Positions 49,258 to 59,467 are shown, numbered from the stretch's first letter. The stretch: DNA of 64,000 nucleotides from Microbulbifer aggregans (GCF_001750105.1 NZ_CP014143.1:3627501-3691500), one strand, 5' to 3'. A program made the numbers and translations. Notes: generated by a model not told the origin, from the letters alone.

Positions 49258-50711
49258 TAGTGAATCTCCTCTGCCGTCAGGGCCGAATCCCGTTGCAACT
49301 CCCGCACATCGACAAAATGCCCGGCAATTGCCGCAGCTGCCGCCATACTCGGGCTGACCAGGTGTGTGCGACCGCCATAACCCTGGCGACCCTCGAAGTT
49401 GCGGTTGGAGGTGGAAGCACAGTGTTCGCCCGCTCCCAGCTTGTCCGCGTTCATGGCCAGACACATGGAGCAGGAGGGCTCGCGCCACTCAAAACCGGCG
49501 TCAATAAAGACTTTATCGAGGCCCTCTTTTTCCGCCTGTACCTTGACCGCCTGTGAACCGGGAACGATCAGCACCTGCTTGACGCTGTCGGCCTTTTTAC
49601 GTCCTTTGGCCACTGCCGCCGCTGCGCGGAGATCCTCGATGCGGGAGTTGGTGCAGGAGCCGATAAAGACGCGATCCAGCTTGATCTCAGTGATCTTCTG
49701 GCCTGCTGTCAGCCCCATGTATTCCAGCGCACGCTCGATACCCGCGCGCTTGGTGGCATCGGCTTCTGCCGCCGGATCCGGCACTTCAGCGCTGATAGGC
49801 GCCACCATTTCCGGAGAAGTACCCCAGCTCACCTGAGGTTCGATGTCCTCTGCCTGCAGCTCGATCACTGCATCGAATACCGCATCGTCATCGGAATGCA
49901 GCTGGCTCCAGGCCTCGGCCGCCTTGTCCCACTGCGCACCCTTGGGGGCATAGGGCTTGTCTTTGACGTAGTCGAGAGTGACCTGGTCCACCGCGACCAT
50001 GCCAGCGCGCGCACCCGCTTCGATGGCCATGTTACAGACGGTCATGCGGCCTTCCATGGACAGGCTGCGGATTGCCGAGCCGCCGAACTCGATGGCGTAG
50101 CCGGTACCGCCGGCAGTGCCGATCTTGCCGATGATCGCCAGCACCACGTCCTTTGCGGTCACGCCCGGGCCCAGTTCCCCGTCCACGCGCACCAGCATGT
50201 TCTTCATCTTCTTCTGGATCAGGCACTGGGTGGCCATCACATGCTCGACCTCGGAGGTGCCGATACCGTGAGCCAGGGCTCCCAGGGCGCCGTGAGTGGA
50301 AGTGTGGGAATCACCACAGACCACGGTCATACCCGGCAGGGTGGCACCGGTCTCGGGGCCGATCACGTGAACGATGCCCTGCCCGGGCTCGTTGATGCCA
50401 AACTGCACCACGTCGAAATCGCGGCAGTTCTCATCCAGGGTCTGTACCTGGATGCGGGAAACCTCGTCGCGGATTCCTTGCACACCACCGGCGCGCTCGG
50501 CTGCCTCAGAGGGCACATTGTGGTCAGGGGTGGCCACCAGCGAGTCCTTGCGCCAGGGCTTGCGTCCGGCAAGGCGCAGGCCTTCAAAAGCCTGCGGGGA
50601 CGTCACTTCGTGAATCAGGTGACGGTCGATATAAATCAGTGCGGTACCGTCTTCGCGGCTTTTGACCAGATGGTCCTGCCAGAGTTTGTCGTAGAGCGTC
50701 TGCCCGGCCAT
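49257..50711 (-). CDS. leuC: 3-isopropylmalate dehydratase large subunit
   Basis: 484 residues of the aconitase family. Start [26 protein letters not shown] in the first third; [17 protein letters not shown] and SCSMCLAMN supply the three cysteines that hold the 4Fe-4S cluster. It works with LeuD in leucine synthesis. It is divergent from the LysR gene, with an AT-rich palindrome between. Confidence 0.97.
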   Translation of the reverse strand: MAGQTLYDKLWQDHLVKSREDGTALIYIDRHLIHEVTSPQAFEGLRLAGRKPWRKDSLVATPDHNVPSEAAERAGGVQGIRDEVSRIQVQTLDENCRDFDVVQFGINEPGQGIVHVIGPETGATLPGMTVVCGDSHTSTHGALGALAHGIGTSEVEHVMATQCLIQKKMKNMLVRVDGELGPGVTAKDVVLAIIGKIGTAGGTGYAIEFGGSAIRSLSMEGRMTVCNMAIEAGARAGMVAVDQVTLDYVKDKPYAPKGAQWDKAAEAWSQLHSDDDAVFDAVIELQAEDIEPQVSWGTSPEMVAPISAEVPDPAAEADATKRAGIERALEYMGLTAGQKITEIKLDRVFIGSCTNSRIEDLRAAAAVAKGRKKADSVKQVLIVPGSQAVKVQAEKEGLDKVFIDAGFEWREPSCSMCLAMNADKLGAGEHCASTSNRNFEGRQGYGGRTHLVSPSMAAAAAIAGHFVDVRELQRDSALTAEEIH

Positions 50712-50771
50712 CGCCGTTTCTCCTCTTTTTTGGATGGAAGCAGTCTAAGGGCAGCCATTGAATAACATCAA

Positions 50772-50788
50772 TTTATATTTATTATAAA
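50772..50788. promoter_or_regulatory. AT-rich palindrome in the leuC/LysR gap
   Basis: TTTATA (50772-50777), five bases, TATAAA (50783-50788): a perfect 6+6 inverted repeat within an AT-rich patch of an otherwise GC-rich region. The T-N11-A shape and its placement between divergent genes are those of a LysR-type binding site; it lies about 60 bases upstream of leuC and 88 upstream of the regulator ATG. Confidence 0.5.
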
Positions 50789-50875
50789 GAGCAGTCGCCA
50801 TGGGAATACAAAAGTTCCCGCCATCCCTCCTCAGGGCAGGCAGCGGGCCCAATCCAACTCAGGACACAAAACATT

Positions 50876-51769
50876 ATGGAAATCCAGTGGCTAAAGGCCT
50901 TCCTCAGCATCGCCGAGCAGGGCTCTGTGTCCGAGGCGGCTGAGTACCTCCACCTCACCCAGCCCGCCGTGAGCAAGCGTCTGGCGGCCCTGGAGCAACA
51001 GCTCGGCACCCCGCTGTTTGACCGGATCGGCCGCAAGTTACAGCTTACTGACGCCGGCCGCGCCCTGCTCCCCAGAGCCCGGCATATCCTCAACGAGGTG
51101 AGTGACGCAGAACGGGAACTGCGCAGCCTCGGCGGCGAGGTAAGCGGCAGCCTGCGCATTGCCACCAGCCACCACGTCGGACTGCACCACCTGCCCCCGG
51201 TGCTCAAGGAATACAGCAACCGCTACCCGGAGGTGGCGCTGGATATCGACTTCGTCGACTCCGAGCAGGCCTATGAGGCACTGATGGCCGGGGAGTATGA
51301 ACTGGCGGTGGTTACGTTGGCCCTGAAGGAGTATCCGAACCTCGACGCCCAGGTGATCTGGCCCGATCCCTGTGTGGTGGTGGCGGCACCGGATCATCCG
51401 CTGGCCCAGATGAAGACCCTGGATCTGCCCGACCTGGCCCGGTACCCCGCCATCCTGCCAGACCTCAATACCTACACCGGCCGCCTGATCAAGCGCGAGT
51501 TCGATGCCCAGGGGCTCAAACTGACCGCCAAGCTGGCCACCAACTTCCTCGAAACCATCAAGATGATGGCGGGGGTGGGACTGGGCTGGAGCGTCCTGCC
51601 CCGCACCCTGATCGACGAATCCCTTGCCGAGCTACCGGTTCCCCAGCTGAACGTGGTGCGCAACCTGGGCGTGATCAACCACCGGGCCCGTACCCTGAGC
51701 AACGCCGCCAGCGCCCTGCAGCAGATGCTGCTGGACACCGCACGCACAGCAAGCGCCGAAAACCGCTAA
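50876..51769 (+). CDS. LysR-family transcriptional regulator
   Basis: 297 residues. Helix-turn-helix at about 1-60 (SVSEAAEYLHLTQPAVSKRLAALE in outline); effector-binding domain about 90-295 with GSLRIATSHHVGLHHLPPVL. Divergence from leuCDB suggests it senses a leucine-pathway intermediate and activates leuC, as in related pseudomonads; the effector is not shown by sequence. Confidence 0.92.
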   Translation: MEIQWLKAFLSIAEQGSVSEAAEYLHLTQPAVSKRLAALEQQLGTPLFDRIGRKLQLTDAGRALLPRARHILNEVSDAERELRSLGGEVSGSLRIATSHHVGLHHLPPVLKEYSNRYPEVALDIDFVDSEQAYEALMAGEYELAVVTLALKEYPNLDAQVIWPDPCVVVAAPDHPLAQMKTLDLPDLARYPAILPDLNTYTGRLIKREFDAQGLKLTAKLATNFLETIKMMAGVGLGWSVLPRTLIDESLAELPVPQLNVVRNLGVINHRARTLSNAASALQQMLLDTARTASAENR

Positions 51770-51880
51770 CTGATCACGGAAATTGCTGAATCTGTGCACT
51801 GGACACCGCGCCATCACAAAAAAGTTAGTAAACTGCGCGCCAAAACAAGACCCGGCCACATCTGACACGGAGTGAGAACC

Positions 51881-52618
51881 ATGAAAAAAATAACCCTGGC
51901 CCTCGCGGTCGCCCTTGCCAGCGGCACCGCCAGCGCGGACACCATCCTCGGCTTTGACGCCAGCGCGGGCGTATGGATGCCGTCCTACACCGGCGGCATC
52001 GGCACCGACGGCTTCGATATCGAGGAGTTTGCACCGGCTGAGGACAACATCACTTTTATCCAGGCCGCCCTGGAACACCCGATTCCACTGGTCCCGAACA
52101 TCCTGGTTGCCCACAGCAGCATCGAGACTGACGGCATGACCCAGCTGGGCGAGTTCGTGACCTTCGGTGACGAGACGTTCCTGATCGGCAGTGAAGTGAA
52201 CGCCGATCTGGACCTGAGCCACACCGACGCCACCCTGTACTACGAGATCCTGGACAACTGGGTGAACCTGGATATCGGCCTCACCGCGCGCCAGTATGCT
52301 GGTGAACTGAATGTCTCCAGCGCACTGCAGGCCGAAACCGTGGAGCTTTCCGGCTACCTGCCGATGGCCTACGGCATGGCCCGCTTCGACCTGCCTTTCA
52401 CCGGCTGGTCCATCGTGGCCCAGGGCAACGGCACCGGTTACAAAGGTGACACCATCACCGACTTCACCGCCAAGGTACGCTGGGACTTCGTGCCGGCGCT
52501 GGACTTCGCCATCGAGGCCGGCTACCGCAGCATGTCCCTGAACCTGCAGGAACTGGACGAGCTGGAAAGCGATCTGGAAATCAAGGGCCCCTACCTGGGT
52601 CTGAACCTGCACCTGTAA
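51881..52618 (+). CDS. TIGR04219-family outer-membrane beta-barrel protein
   Basis: 245 residues. Signal peptide MKKITLALAVALASGTASA, then GFDASAGVWMPSYTG and alternating hydrophobic beta strands ending in an aromatic/leucine-rich strand (GPYLGLNLHL), typical of barrels inserted by BAM. The pattern (VGVWMPSYTG-like opening, the F-x-E-G-Y-R-S-M strand near the end) matches TIGR04219. GGAG precedes the ATG by ten bases. Function unknown. Confidence 0.85.
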   Translation: MKKITLALAVALASGTASADTILGFDASAGVWMPSYTGGIGTDGFDIEEFAPAEDNITFIQAALEHPIPLVPNILVAHSSIETDGMTQLGEFVTFGDETFLIGSEVNADLDLSHTDATLYYEILDNWVNLDIGLTARQYAGELNVSSALQAETVELSGYLPMAYGMARFDLPFTGWSIVAQGNGTGYKGDTITDFTAKVRWDFVPALDFAIEAGYRSMSLNLQELDELESDLEIKGPYLGLNLHL

Positions 52619-52646
52619 GTCTTCACCGGCTTGCGGTACAGACAAG

Positions 52647-52671
52647 AAAGGCGGCCACTGGCCGCCTTTTT
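52647..52671 (+). terminator. Intrinsic terminator of the beta-barrel gene
   Basis: AAAGGCGGCC (52647-52656), loop ACT, GGCCGCCTTT (52660-52669) and a short T-run. It lies 28 bases past the stop codon. Confidence 0.85.
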
Positions 52672-52814
52672 CATTTGGAGTTCCGGTATCTGCCCAATAG
52701 TCGCCAGCAGTAAACTGCCGAGCACACAGTCAGGATAAGAACGAAAATATTAAGGGTTCGCCGCTGTTTAGAGCCCCCGAAGCCCAAATCGAAGGCAAGG
52801 TGCCTGAACGGGTA

Positions 52815-52858
52815 TTTCGAAACCGGCGGCGCCGTCCATGGCGCCGACGGTTTCGAAA
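52815..52858 (-). repeat. 44-bp palindromic element, copy C (short form)
   Basis: TTTCGAAACC at 52815-52824 and GGTTTCGAAA at 52849-52858 are perfect outer arms; an inner GGCGCC stem surrounds the loop GTCCAT (ATGGAC on the minus strand). The minus-strand reading shares CGAAACCG-stem-ATGGAC-stem with the element at 61759-61848 but lacks the GAGCTACAGGGA tail. It is probably a short form of the same repeat. Confidence 0.6.
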
Positions 52859-52926
52859 GTCTTCGCCAGAAACTCCGCCTTCGCATCACGCCTTTCAGGC
52901 TGGGCCACAGGGATACGACGTTTTGT

Positions 52927-54018
52927 TCAGCTACCAACCGTCACCACGCCCGACCTCACATCCCCGTTCTGCGCCCGCTGGCGCAGGACGTGATCCATCA
53001 ATACCAGCGCCATCATCGCCTCTGCGATCGGTGTCGCACGGATACCTACACAGGGGTCATGGCGGCCCTTGGTCACCACCTCGATGGGATTGCCGTGGGT
53101 ATCGATGCTCTTGCCGGGAATACGCAGGCTGGAGGTCGGCTTCAGGGCGATATGGGCGATCAGTTCCTGGCCGCTCGAAATACCACCCAGCACACCGCCG
53201 GCGTGATTGGAACGGAAGCCCTTCGGCGTGATTTCGTCGCGGTGCTCGGTGCCCTTCTGCTCAACACAGGCAAACCCGGCCCCGATCTCGACGCCTTTCA
53301 CCGCATTGATGCTCATCAGCGCGTGCGCCAGATCCGCGTCCAGGCGATCGAATATCGGTTCGCCCAGTCCCGCAGGTACACCCAAGGCGTGGACAGAGAT
53401 GCGCGCACCGATGGAGTTGCCCTCCTTGATCAGCGCCTGCATGTAGGCTTCCATCTCCGGCACCTTGTCGGCGTCCGGACAAAAGAACGGGTTCTGGTCC
53501 ACCTGGTTCCAGTCCAGCTTTTCCACTTTGATCGGACCGAGCTGGGAAAGATAACCGCGCACTTCAACGCCCAACTGTTCACGCAGCCACTTCTTGGCGA
53601 TAGCACCGGCGGCGACGCGCATGGCCGTTTCGCGAGCCGAAGAGCGGCCACCACCGCGGTAATCGCGGACACCGTACTTTTGCCAGTAGGTGTAATCGGC
53701 GTGCGCAGGCCGCACCTGCTCGGCAATATTGGAGTAGTCCTTGGAGCGCTGGTCGGTATTTTCGATCAGCAGACCAATCGGGGTTCCGGTAGTTTTACCT
53801 TCAAAAACACCGGACAGAATTTTCACCTCATCCGCCTCGCGGCGCTGGGTGGTGTAGCGGGAGGTGCCCGGCTTGCGGCGATCCAGGTCGAGCTGCAGAT
53901 CCTCAGCGGAGATTTCCAACCCCGGCGGACAGCCATCGACGATACAGCCCAGTGCCGGACCGTGGCTCTCGCCAAAAGTGGTGACACAGAAGAGCTTGCC
54001 AAAGGTGTTGCCCGACAT
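52927..54018 (-). CDS. aroC: Chorismate synthase
   Basis: 363 residues. [18 protein letters not shown] at about 16-33, [29 protein letters not shown] (about 123-151) in outline, and the conserved C-terminal [17 protein letters not shown]. It removes phosphate from EPSP to make chorismate using reduced FMN. It follows prmB by 131 bases. Confidence 0.97.
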   Translation of the reverse strand: MSGNTFGKLFCVTTFGESHGPALGCIVDGCPPGLEISAEDLQLDLDRRKPGTSRYTTQRREADEVKILSGVFEGKTTGTPIGLLIENTDQRSKDYSNIAEQVRPAHADYTYWQKYGVRDYRGGGRSSARETAMRVAAGAIAKKWLREQLGVEVRGYLSQLGPIKVEKLDWNQVDQNPFFCPDADKVPEMEAYMQALIKEGNSIGARISVHALGVPAGLGEPIFDRLDADLAHALMSINAVKGVEIGAGFACVEQKGTEHRDEITPKGFRSNHAGGVLGGISSGQELIAHIALKPTSSLRIPGKSIDTHGNPIEVVTKGRHDPCVGIRATPIAEAMMALVLMDHVLRQRAQNGDVRSGVVTVGS

Positions 54019-54149
54019 ACGTGAAGGTCCCCGCCTGCTGCATTTTTATCGTAGGAAGCCGCGCATTATAGAGGATTCGCCGCCGGCGGTGCCGCGTGCC
54101 GGCGAAAAAGCACAGAACACTGCGCCCGGCCCGCCGGCGGAGAGAAGAA

Positions 54150-55091
54150 TTACTCCTGAGCGAAGTGGCCTTGGTAGGCCAGCAGCTCTTCGCGGCTGAT
54201 AACGAAAACCCCGTGGCCACCATCTTCGAACTCAGGCCACAGGAACGGTACTTCGGGGAATGCTTTTTCCAGCGCCTCCCAGCTATTGCCCACTTCGCAG
54301 ACCAGGATCCCCTCCGGCTGCAGATAGTTGGCCGCCTCAAGGAGCAGCTGGCGAGTAAAGTCGAGTCCGTCATCGCCGGAGCCGAGGGCGATCTCCGGCT
54401 CCGCCTGATATTCCGCCGGCATCTCGGCGAGATCTCGTGCATCCACGTAGGGCGGATTACAGACGATCAGTTCGTAGCTGCACCCCTCAAGCCCGGCGAA
54501 CATGTCGGATTGCACCGCGCGCACCCGCTCGTTGAGCTGATGGCGGTTGATATTGATCTGCGCCACTTCGATCGCGCCGGAGGAAATATCACTGAGGTCG
54601 ACCCGCGCTTCCGGAAAAGCCTCCGCGCAGGCAATGCCGATACAGCCACTGCCGCAGCACAGGTCGAGGATCGCCAGCGGTTCCACAGCCAGCCACGGCT
54701 GGAACTCCTGACGGATCAGTTCGCCGATGGGCGATCGGGGCACCAGCACGCGACTGTCGACATAGAAAGTCATATCGCAGAAGTGGGCCTCATGGGTGAG
54801 GTAGGCCGCCGGCAGGCGCTCCTCGACCCGACGCTTCAGGATCGCCATCACCTCCCGGCGCTCATGCATGGTCAGGCGGGCCTGGAGCACCTCCGGCTTG
54901 CTGTCCACTGGCAGGTGCAGGGTATGCATGACCAGCAGCAGCGCCTCATCCCAGGCATTGTCGGTGCCGTGGCCAAACCAGAGGCCGGCCTCGTTGAAAC
55001 GGCTGGCGCCCCAGCGTACAAAATCCAGCAGGGTGCACAGATCCCTGAGATCTTCCGGGCAGCCCGGTGCCGATTCACGATTTTCAGTCAT
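54150..55091 (-). CDS. prmB: Ribosomal protein uL3 N5-glutamine methyltransferase
   Basis: 313 residues. LDLCCGSGCIGIACAE is the SAM-binding loop, and CNPPYVDARDL is the NPPY motif that binds the glutamine amide. The N-terminal recognition part with FGHGTDNAWDEALLLVMHTL is typical of PrmB rather than PrmC (HemK). It methylates glutamine 150 of ribosomal protein uL3. It is divergent from folE and upstream of aroC, the usual order. Confidence 0.95.
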   Translation of the reverse strand: MTENRESAPGCPEDLRDLCTLLDFVRWGASRFNEAGLWFGHGTDNAWDEALLLVMHTLHLPVDSKPEVLQARLTMHERREVMAILKRRVEERLPAAYLTHEAHFCDMTFYVDSRVLVPRSPIGELIRQEFQPWLAVEPLAILDLCCGSGCIGIACAEAFPEARVDLSDISSGAIEVAQININRHQLNERVRAVQSDMFAGLEGCSYELIVCNPPYVDARDLAEMPAEYQAEPEIALGSGDDGLDFTRQLLLEAANYLQPEGILVCEVGNSWEALEKAFPEVPFLWPEFEDGGHGVFVISREELLAYQGHFAQE

Positions 55092-55279
55092 TGGCTCTAT
55101 CCTTGAAGAGCACGGGCCAGACGACCCGCGACGCCCCGTCGCGTGATCCGCTGACGGTGGCGCGAAGTAAAACAGTCCTGGAGCACCGGCACCAACGCGC
55201 CGGATCTTTACTCAAAGGTGACAAACGCTTAGGGTAGCGCACCCGCCCCACGGGCTGAGATAGTTGAAAGCAGGACCAG

Positions 55280-55819
55280 ATGAAAGAACATTACGCGCGA
55301 ATTATTGAAGCAATTGGCGAGGATCTGCAACGCCCGGGCCTGAAGGACACGCCCGAACGCGCCGCCAAGGCCATGGCCTACCTCACCCGAGGCTACGAGC
55401 AGACGGTGGAAGAGGTCGTCAATGAGGCACTCTTCCCCTCCGATTGCAGCGAGATGGTACTGGTCAAGGACATCGAACTCTACTCCCTGTGCGAACACCA
55501 TATGCTGCCCTTTATCGGTAAGGCTCACGTAGCCTACATCCCCGACGGCAAGGTCCTGGGTCTTTCCAAGATCGCCCGCATCGTTGATATGTTCGCCCGC
55601 CGCCTGCAGATTCAGGAGCAGCTGACCGTGCAGGTCGCCGAGACCATCCAGCGGGTTACCGGTGCCGCTGGCGTGGGCGTCATCATCGAGGCGAAGCACA
55701 TGTGCATGATGATGCGCGGCGTCGAAAAGCAGAACTCCGTGATGAAAACCTCTGCCATGCTGGGCTCCTTCCGCAGCCAGCAGGCCACGCGCACCGAGTT
55801 TCTCTCTCTGATCCGCTGA
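55280..55819 (+). CDS. folE: GTP cyclohydrolase I
   Basis: 179 residues, short form. The zinc ligands are Cys71, His74 (LCEHHMLPF) and Cys142 (HMCMMMRG); EVKHMCMM-type segment and RTEFL at the C-terminus are conserved. It converts GTP to dihydroneopterin triphosphate, the first step of folate synthesis. It diverges from prmB across 188 bases with no other gene. Confidence 0.95.
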   Translation: MKEHYARIIEAIGEDLQRPGLKDTPERAAKAMAYLTRGYEQTVEEVVNEALFPSDCSEMVLVKDIELYSLCEHHMLPFIGKAHVAYIPDGKVLGLSKIARIVDMFARRLQIQEQLTVQVAETIQRVTGAAGVGVIIEAKHMCMMMRGVEKQNSVMKTSAMLGSFRSQQATRTEFLSLIR

Positions 55820-55888
55820 GGTCTAAGATTGGAAGCTGAGGCACATGGATGTGCCGGCAGGTCAGCCCCCTTTCATGGAGTGAAGACA

Positions 55889-56233
55889 ATGCCCCACCTG
55901 GTTATCGAGTACGCCGAAAAACTCGAGGAAACGATTTCCATCCCCGCCCTGGTGAGCTCCGCGCAGGAAGCCATGAATCGCTCCGGGCTGTTCGCCCCCC
56001 ACACCATCAAGACCCGCGCCATCCCTTACCGTCACTTTATTGCCGGCGAAAAAGGCGGGTGCTTTATCCATGCGGAAGTGCGGCTGTTCGAGGGGCGCAG
56101 TGATCGGGACCGGGAATCCCTCAGTTCCACCGTATTCAATGCCCTGTGCCAGTTTGCCGACGGCGTACCTGCAGTCACGGTCGAAGTTCGCGAGATGGAC
56201 CCCAGCTGCTATTCGAAACGCGTGCCCTTCTGA
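55889..56233 (+). CDS. CHMI/tautomerase-family isomerase
   Basis: 114 residues from ATG 55889, with GGAG eight bases upstream. The start MPHLVIEYAEKLE exposes Pro2 after methionine removal, the catalytic base of the tautomerase superfamily; the length and the VRLFEGRSDRDRESLS segment match 5-carboxymethyl-2-hydroxymuconate delta-isomerase (HpaF-like). No other homoprotocatechuate genes are near, so the physiological substrate is unsure. It ends four bases from the convergent hydrolase gene. Confidence 0.82.
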   Translation: MPHLVIEYAEKLEETISIPALVSSAQEAMNRSGLFAPHTIKTRAIPYRHFIAGEKGGCFIHAEVRLFEGRSDRDRESLSSTVFNALCQFADGVPAVTVEVREMDPSCYSKRVPF

Positions 56234-56237
56234 ACCG

Positions 56238-57104
56238 TCAGTCCTCCTGCCCACGGAGGAAGGGGGCGAACCATTGCGCGATTTCAACGGCCCCTTCTTC
56301 CATATGCAGGTGGTGTCCGCCATCCATTTCCCGCACGGCGATATTATCCCGCCCCGCCATCAGCGGCTTCATGCGCTCGATCATGTCCGGGATACCATCC
56401 CTCGCCAGTACCAGCCGCACGGGCATGGTGACGCGCTCCAGGAAAGCCCGAACCTGTGCATTGGTAAGCTTGGCGGTGGAAGTGGCCATCAGGCGCGGAT
56501 CGCTGCTCCAGGTCAGGCTCTGGCCCAGGTCCCGGGTACCCCGCTGCACCAGCAACAGGGCAGCCTGGTCCGACAGGCGGAACATACCGTTCTTGCGCGC
56601 CTCCACCGCCGCATCCAGCGTAGCGAATTCGCGCGGTTTACGGTGCGCATAACGGGCACGCTGGGCAACTGCCCGAGCCAGGATTTCCGGCGCCTCCTCC
56701 GCTTTCGTCGGCGGCGGCACCAGCCCATCGATCAGGGCCAGGCGGCAGATGCGATCGGGAAATGCGCCGGCGGTCAGCATGGCTGAAACCGCGCCGCGGG
56801 AATGCGCCAGTATCGAGAAGCGTCGCCAACCCAGTGCATGGGTAATGCCGATCACATCCTCCACCTCTTCCCAGATGTTGTAGTTGGCATCGCCTGAACG
56901 ATGATAGCTGCACCCATGCCCCGCCATATCGACGGCGACCAGATCGAGTCCATCCAGCATCGGCGCCAGGCGGGCAAAGCTGGCACAGTTATCCAGCCAA
57001 CCGTGCAGGGCCAGCACCGGCTCCCCCCCTTCGCTACCATAGCGGCGGGCGGCGATGGTGCGGCCATCAAATTCCAGGGTGATTTCGCGGAAGATCTCGG
57101 ACAT
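56238..57104 (-). CDS. Alpha/beta hydrolase
   Basis: 288 residues. Oxyanion loop LHGWLDNCASF, nucleophile Ser102 in ILAHSRGAVSAM, acid in LARDGIPD and His in DGGHHLHMEEG. The overall pattern is that of epoxide-hydrolase/serine-hydrolase-like proteins of the BioH/MhpC type. The gene is separate from the other hydrolase at 11.7 kb and unlike it. Substrate unknown. Confidence 0.87.
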   Translation of the reverse strand: MSEIFREITLEFDGRTIAARRYGSEGGEPVLALHGWLDNCASFARLAPMLDGLDLVAVDMAGHGCSYHRSGDANYNIWEEVEDVIGITHALGWRRFSILAHSRGAVSAMLTAGAFPDRICRLALIDGLVPPPTKAEEAPEILARAVAQRARYAHRKPREFATLDAAVEARKNGMFRLSDQAALLLVQRGTRDLGQSLTWSSDPRLMATSTAKLTNAQVRAFLERVTMPVRLVLARDGIPDMIERMKPLMAGRDNIAVREMDGGHHLHMEEGAVEIAQWFAPFLRGQED

Positions 57105-57226
57105 GGCGCAACGGCTTCATAAAGTGAACCGCCATGCTGCCAGCGGCGCCTCTGGCTCGCAATGACCGGGCAGCTCAGCGAGGGTGGTCTAATTCGATGG
57201 AGAGAGAAGGGAGAAATGCCGTACTG

Positions 57227-57679
57227 CTACTGCGCGTGCTGCAGCCACTCCAGTTCGGCACAGTTGTTAGCCCAGACTTCGGCGCTGAGACAGGCCAGCG
57301 AGGAAGTCCCCATTGGATGCTGGTTGCTGCTGCCACACAGCCCGTTGACGAGGCTGCCCACCAGCGGCTGATGACTTACCAGTAGAATCGGGAAGTCCGC
57401 AACAGAAACGAGCGCCTCAAGGACTTCCGAGGGCGGCGTGTCCCCCACCAGAACGGGTTCCGTGCTGACAGGCAGGCCCAGCAGCTCTGCGGCGATGGCC
57501 GCAGTCTGCTGGGTGCGCACAAAGGGACTCGCCCAGATAGCGCGCACCTCAGCAAGCTCCGTCGCGCGGGCGCGGCACACGGCAGCCACCTGCTCTCGGC
57601 CGTGCTCGGTGAGTTCGCGGGAGGCATCGTCACCGAGAAGCGGTTCCGCTTCGCCGTGGCGCAAAATCATCAATTTCAC
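57227..57679 (-). CDS. sixA: Phosphohistidine phosphatase
   Basis: 150 residues from GTG 57679; GGAGGTGA precedes the start by a few bases, a near-ideal ribosome-binding site. The catalytic motif LRHGEAE puts His8 as the phosphorylated residue; SPFVRTQQTA and SHQPLVG complete the RHG site. SixA removes phosphate from histidine of phosphotransfer proteins such as ArcB or NPr. It follows DUF4389 by 20 bases. Confidence 0.9.
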   Translation of the reverse strand: MKLMILRHGEAEPLLGDDASRELTEHGREQVAAVCRARATELAEVRAIWASPFVRTQQTAAIAAELLGLPVSTEPVLVGDTPPSEVLEALVSVADFPILLVSHQPLVGSLVNGLCGSSNQHPMGTSSLACLSAEVWANNCAELEWLQHAQ

Positions 57680-57699
57680 GATCACCTCCCGCAGGGCTA

Positions 57700-58230
57700 T
57701 CAACCCTTGTCGCTTTCGCCGGACTCGTCTTTGCCGGCCCCACTCTTGCCGCTGCTTTTGCTGCCTTTCGCGGTGTCGCTTTCTTTCTCGACGTCCTCGG
57801 CGGCTTTTTCTACCTCTTCGGCGTCGAGCTCGACCGGAACATAAGCACCGGCACCCTTGGCCTCCTTGCTCTCGTTCTTGGACGCTTCCGCATCAGCAAC
57901 CACTTCCCCCTCTACTTCTTCTGCACTCTCATACCCGGAGAGATCCTCGACTTCCGACTCCGGCCACTCTGAGAACGGAAATGGCTTCTCCTCGGAGTTG
58001 TAGATCAAAAACTGCAGCGTCTGATACACGTAAGAAGCTACCTGGTCCCCCAGCCGGCGCAGGTTGTCATTGGCACTGCCAGTAAACAGAGCAAACAGGA
58101 ACTGCAGTACCACCACCGCCAACATGACGACACCGGCAATCTCCAGCAGAATGAGAAACAGCACCATGTAGAGCAGACGCATCCACTGATTGCCGGAGGA
58201 AATGTTTTTCTTGAGTTCTTCGTTATCCAT
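57700..58230 (-). CDS. DUF4389 membrane protein
   Basis: 176 residues. Two membrane segments at about 17-50 (WMRLLYMVLFLILLEIAGVV and AVVVLQFLFALFTG), the DUF4389 core with SANDNLRRLGDQVASYVYQ, then a long acidic/Lys-rich low-complexity tail from about 85 to the end. It sits between gpsA and sixA, an arrangement also found in pseudomonads. No function known. Confidence 0.86.
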   Translation of the reverse strand: MDNEELKKNISSGNQWMRLLYMVLFLILLEIAGVVMLAVVVLQFLFALFTGSANDNLRRLGDQVASYVYQTLQFLIYNSEEKPFPFSEWPESEVEDLSGYESAEEVEGEVVADAEASKNESKEAKGAGAYVPVELDAEEVEKAAEDVEKESDTAKGSKSSGKSGAGKDESGESDKG

Positions 58231-58242
58231 GTGCGATCACCA

Positions 58243-59277
58243 TCAAGATTTGGCCGAGTAGGCCACGTCAAAAGTTTGCGCGCCAGACATCAAATCCCTG
58301 ATCACCTCGGGAATCGGGCGCTCTTCAAATAATATGGCGTGAATTGCCGAAACCAAGGGCATGTATACCCCGAGTTCGTCCGCCTTGCGCTTGATCAGCC
58401 GTACTGTGTTCACCCCTTCGGCGACCTGACCGATTTCTGCGACAGCCTGTTCCAGCGGCATGCCCTTACCCACCAGATAACCGACGCGGTAATTACGGCT
58501 CAGATCCGAAGAACAGGTGAGGATCAGGTCGCCGACGCCGGCGAGACCGATAAAGGTCATGGGATCCGCTCCCATGGCCTCGGCAAAGCGCATCATTTCC
58601 GCCAGCGCGCGAGTGATCAGCAAGCTGGTGGTGTTGCCACCGCGCCCCAGCGCCTTCGCCATTCCGGTCACGATGGCGTAGATATTTTTCAGCGCTCCGG
58701 CCAGTTCCACACCAAACACATCGTTGCTGGAATAGACGCGGAAAGTCTCGGAGTGCAGAACACCCTGAATGGTCTTGCACAGTTCCTCGTGCTCGCTGGC
58801 AATCACCGTTGCGGTGTAATGCCCCTCGACAATTTCTTTCGCAAAATTCGGGCCACTCAACACCCCCACCCGCATACCGCTGGTCTCTTCCAGCAGAATG
58901 TCGCTCATCAGGTGGAAGCTGTCGTGCTCGATGCCCTTGGTGGTGGAAATCAGCATGGTGCCCGGCGCCAGCATTGGCGCAACAGTCTTGACCACCTGGC
59001 GGAAGGATTTGCTGGGAATGGCCACAAAGACAATTGCACAGCCGCTGACCGCCTGGGCCAGGTCACTGGTGATATTGAGCTCCGGGTGCAGGGGCACACC
59101 GGGCAGGTAGTAGGTATTTTCCCGCAGCTGGCGGCAGCTGGCGGCCTTTTCCGGATCGCGCATCCACTGGCGGGTGTCATGTCCGTTGCCGGCAACGATA
59201 TTGGCGATGGCGGTGCCGAAGCTGCCGCCGCCCAGTACGGCAATGGAAACGGGCGATGAAGTTTCCGTCTGTGTCAT
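58243..59277 (-). CDS. gpsA: Glycerol-3-phosphate dehydrogenase [NAD(P)+]
   Basis: 344 residues from ATG 59277. NAD(P) loop [16 protein letters not shown] near the N-terminus, then [18 protein letters not shown] with the catalytic lysine, and [19 protein letters not shown]. It makes sn-glycerol-3-phosphate from dihydroxyacetone phosphate for phospholipids. It starts the gpsA-DUF4389-sixA operon. Confidence 0.96.
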   Translation of the reverse strand: MTQTETSSPVSIAVLGGGSFGTAIANIVAGNGHDTRQWMRDPEKAASCRQLRENTYYLPGVPLHPELNITSDLAQAVSGCAIVFVAIPSKSFRQVVKTVAPMLAPGTMLISTTKGIEHDSFHLMSDILLEETSGMRVGVLSGPNFAKEIVEGHYTATVIASEHEELCKTIQGVLHSETFRVYSSNDVFGVELAGALKNIYAIVTGMAKALGRGGNTTSLLITRALAEMMRFAEAMGADPMTFIGLAGVGDLILTCSSDLSRNYRVGYLVGKGMPLEQAVAEIGQVAEGVNTVRLIKRKADELGVYMPLVSAIHAILFEERPIPEVIRDLMSGAQTFDVAYSAKS

Positions 59278-59467
59278 AAAAGCCCAGGTCAAGTCAGAGG
59301 GAATTTGTCATTGTTGGGCGGATTATAGAGGGACGGACGGGGCAGCCCAATGAACAGGCGAAAAAAGTGCGAAGTTCGCTCACTTCACAACCAGTAAACG
59401 CCGTTTTCCGCACATTTCGCGTGATTTTTCGTCGCCTGAAGAAAAACAGCCTGTATCGGAAACAAAA

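Larger units (their letters stand above)
52619..52926. other. Intergenic region between the barrel gene and aroC
   Basis: About 308 bases. It holds a terminator (52,647-52,671) and a 44-base palindrome (52,815-52,858). The remainder has no convincing gene; a minus-strand frame of 88 residues covers much of it but has no ribosome-binding site and its sequence follows the palindrome. Confidence 0.6.

Noticed and set aside
52671..52937. An 88-codon minus-strand frame after the beta-barrel gene
   Set aside because: Overlaps the palindromic element and the aroC end, lacks a ribosome-binding site; more likely repeat-derived than a gene.
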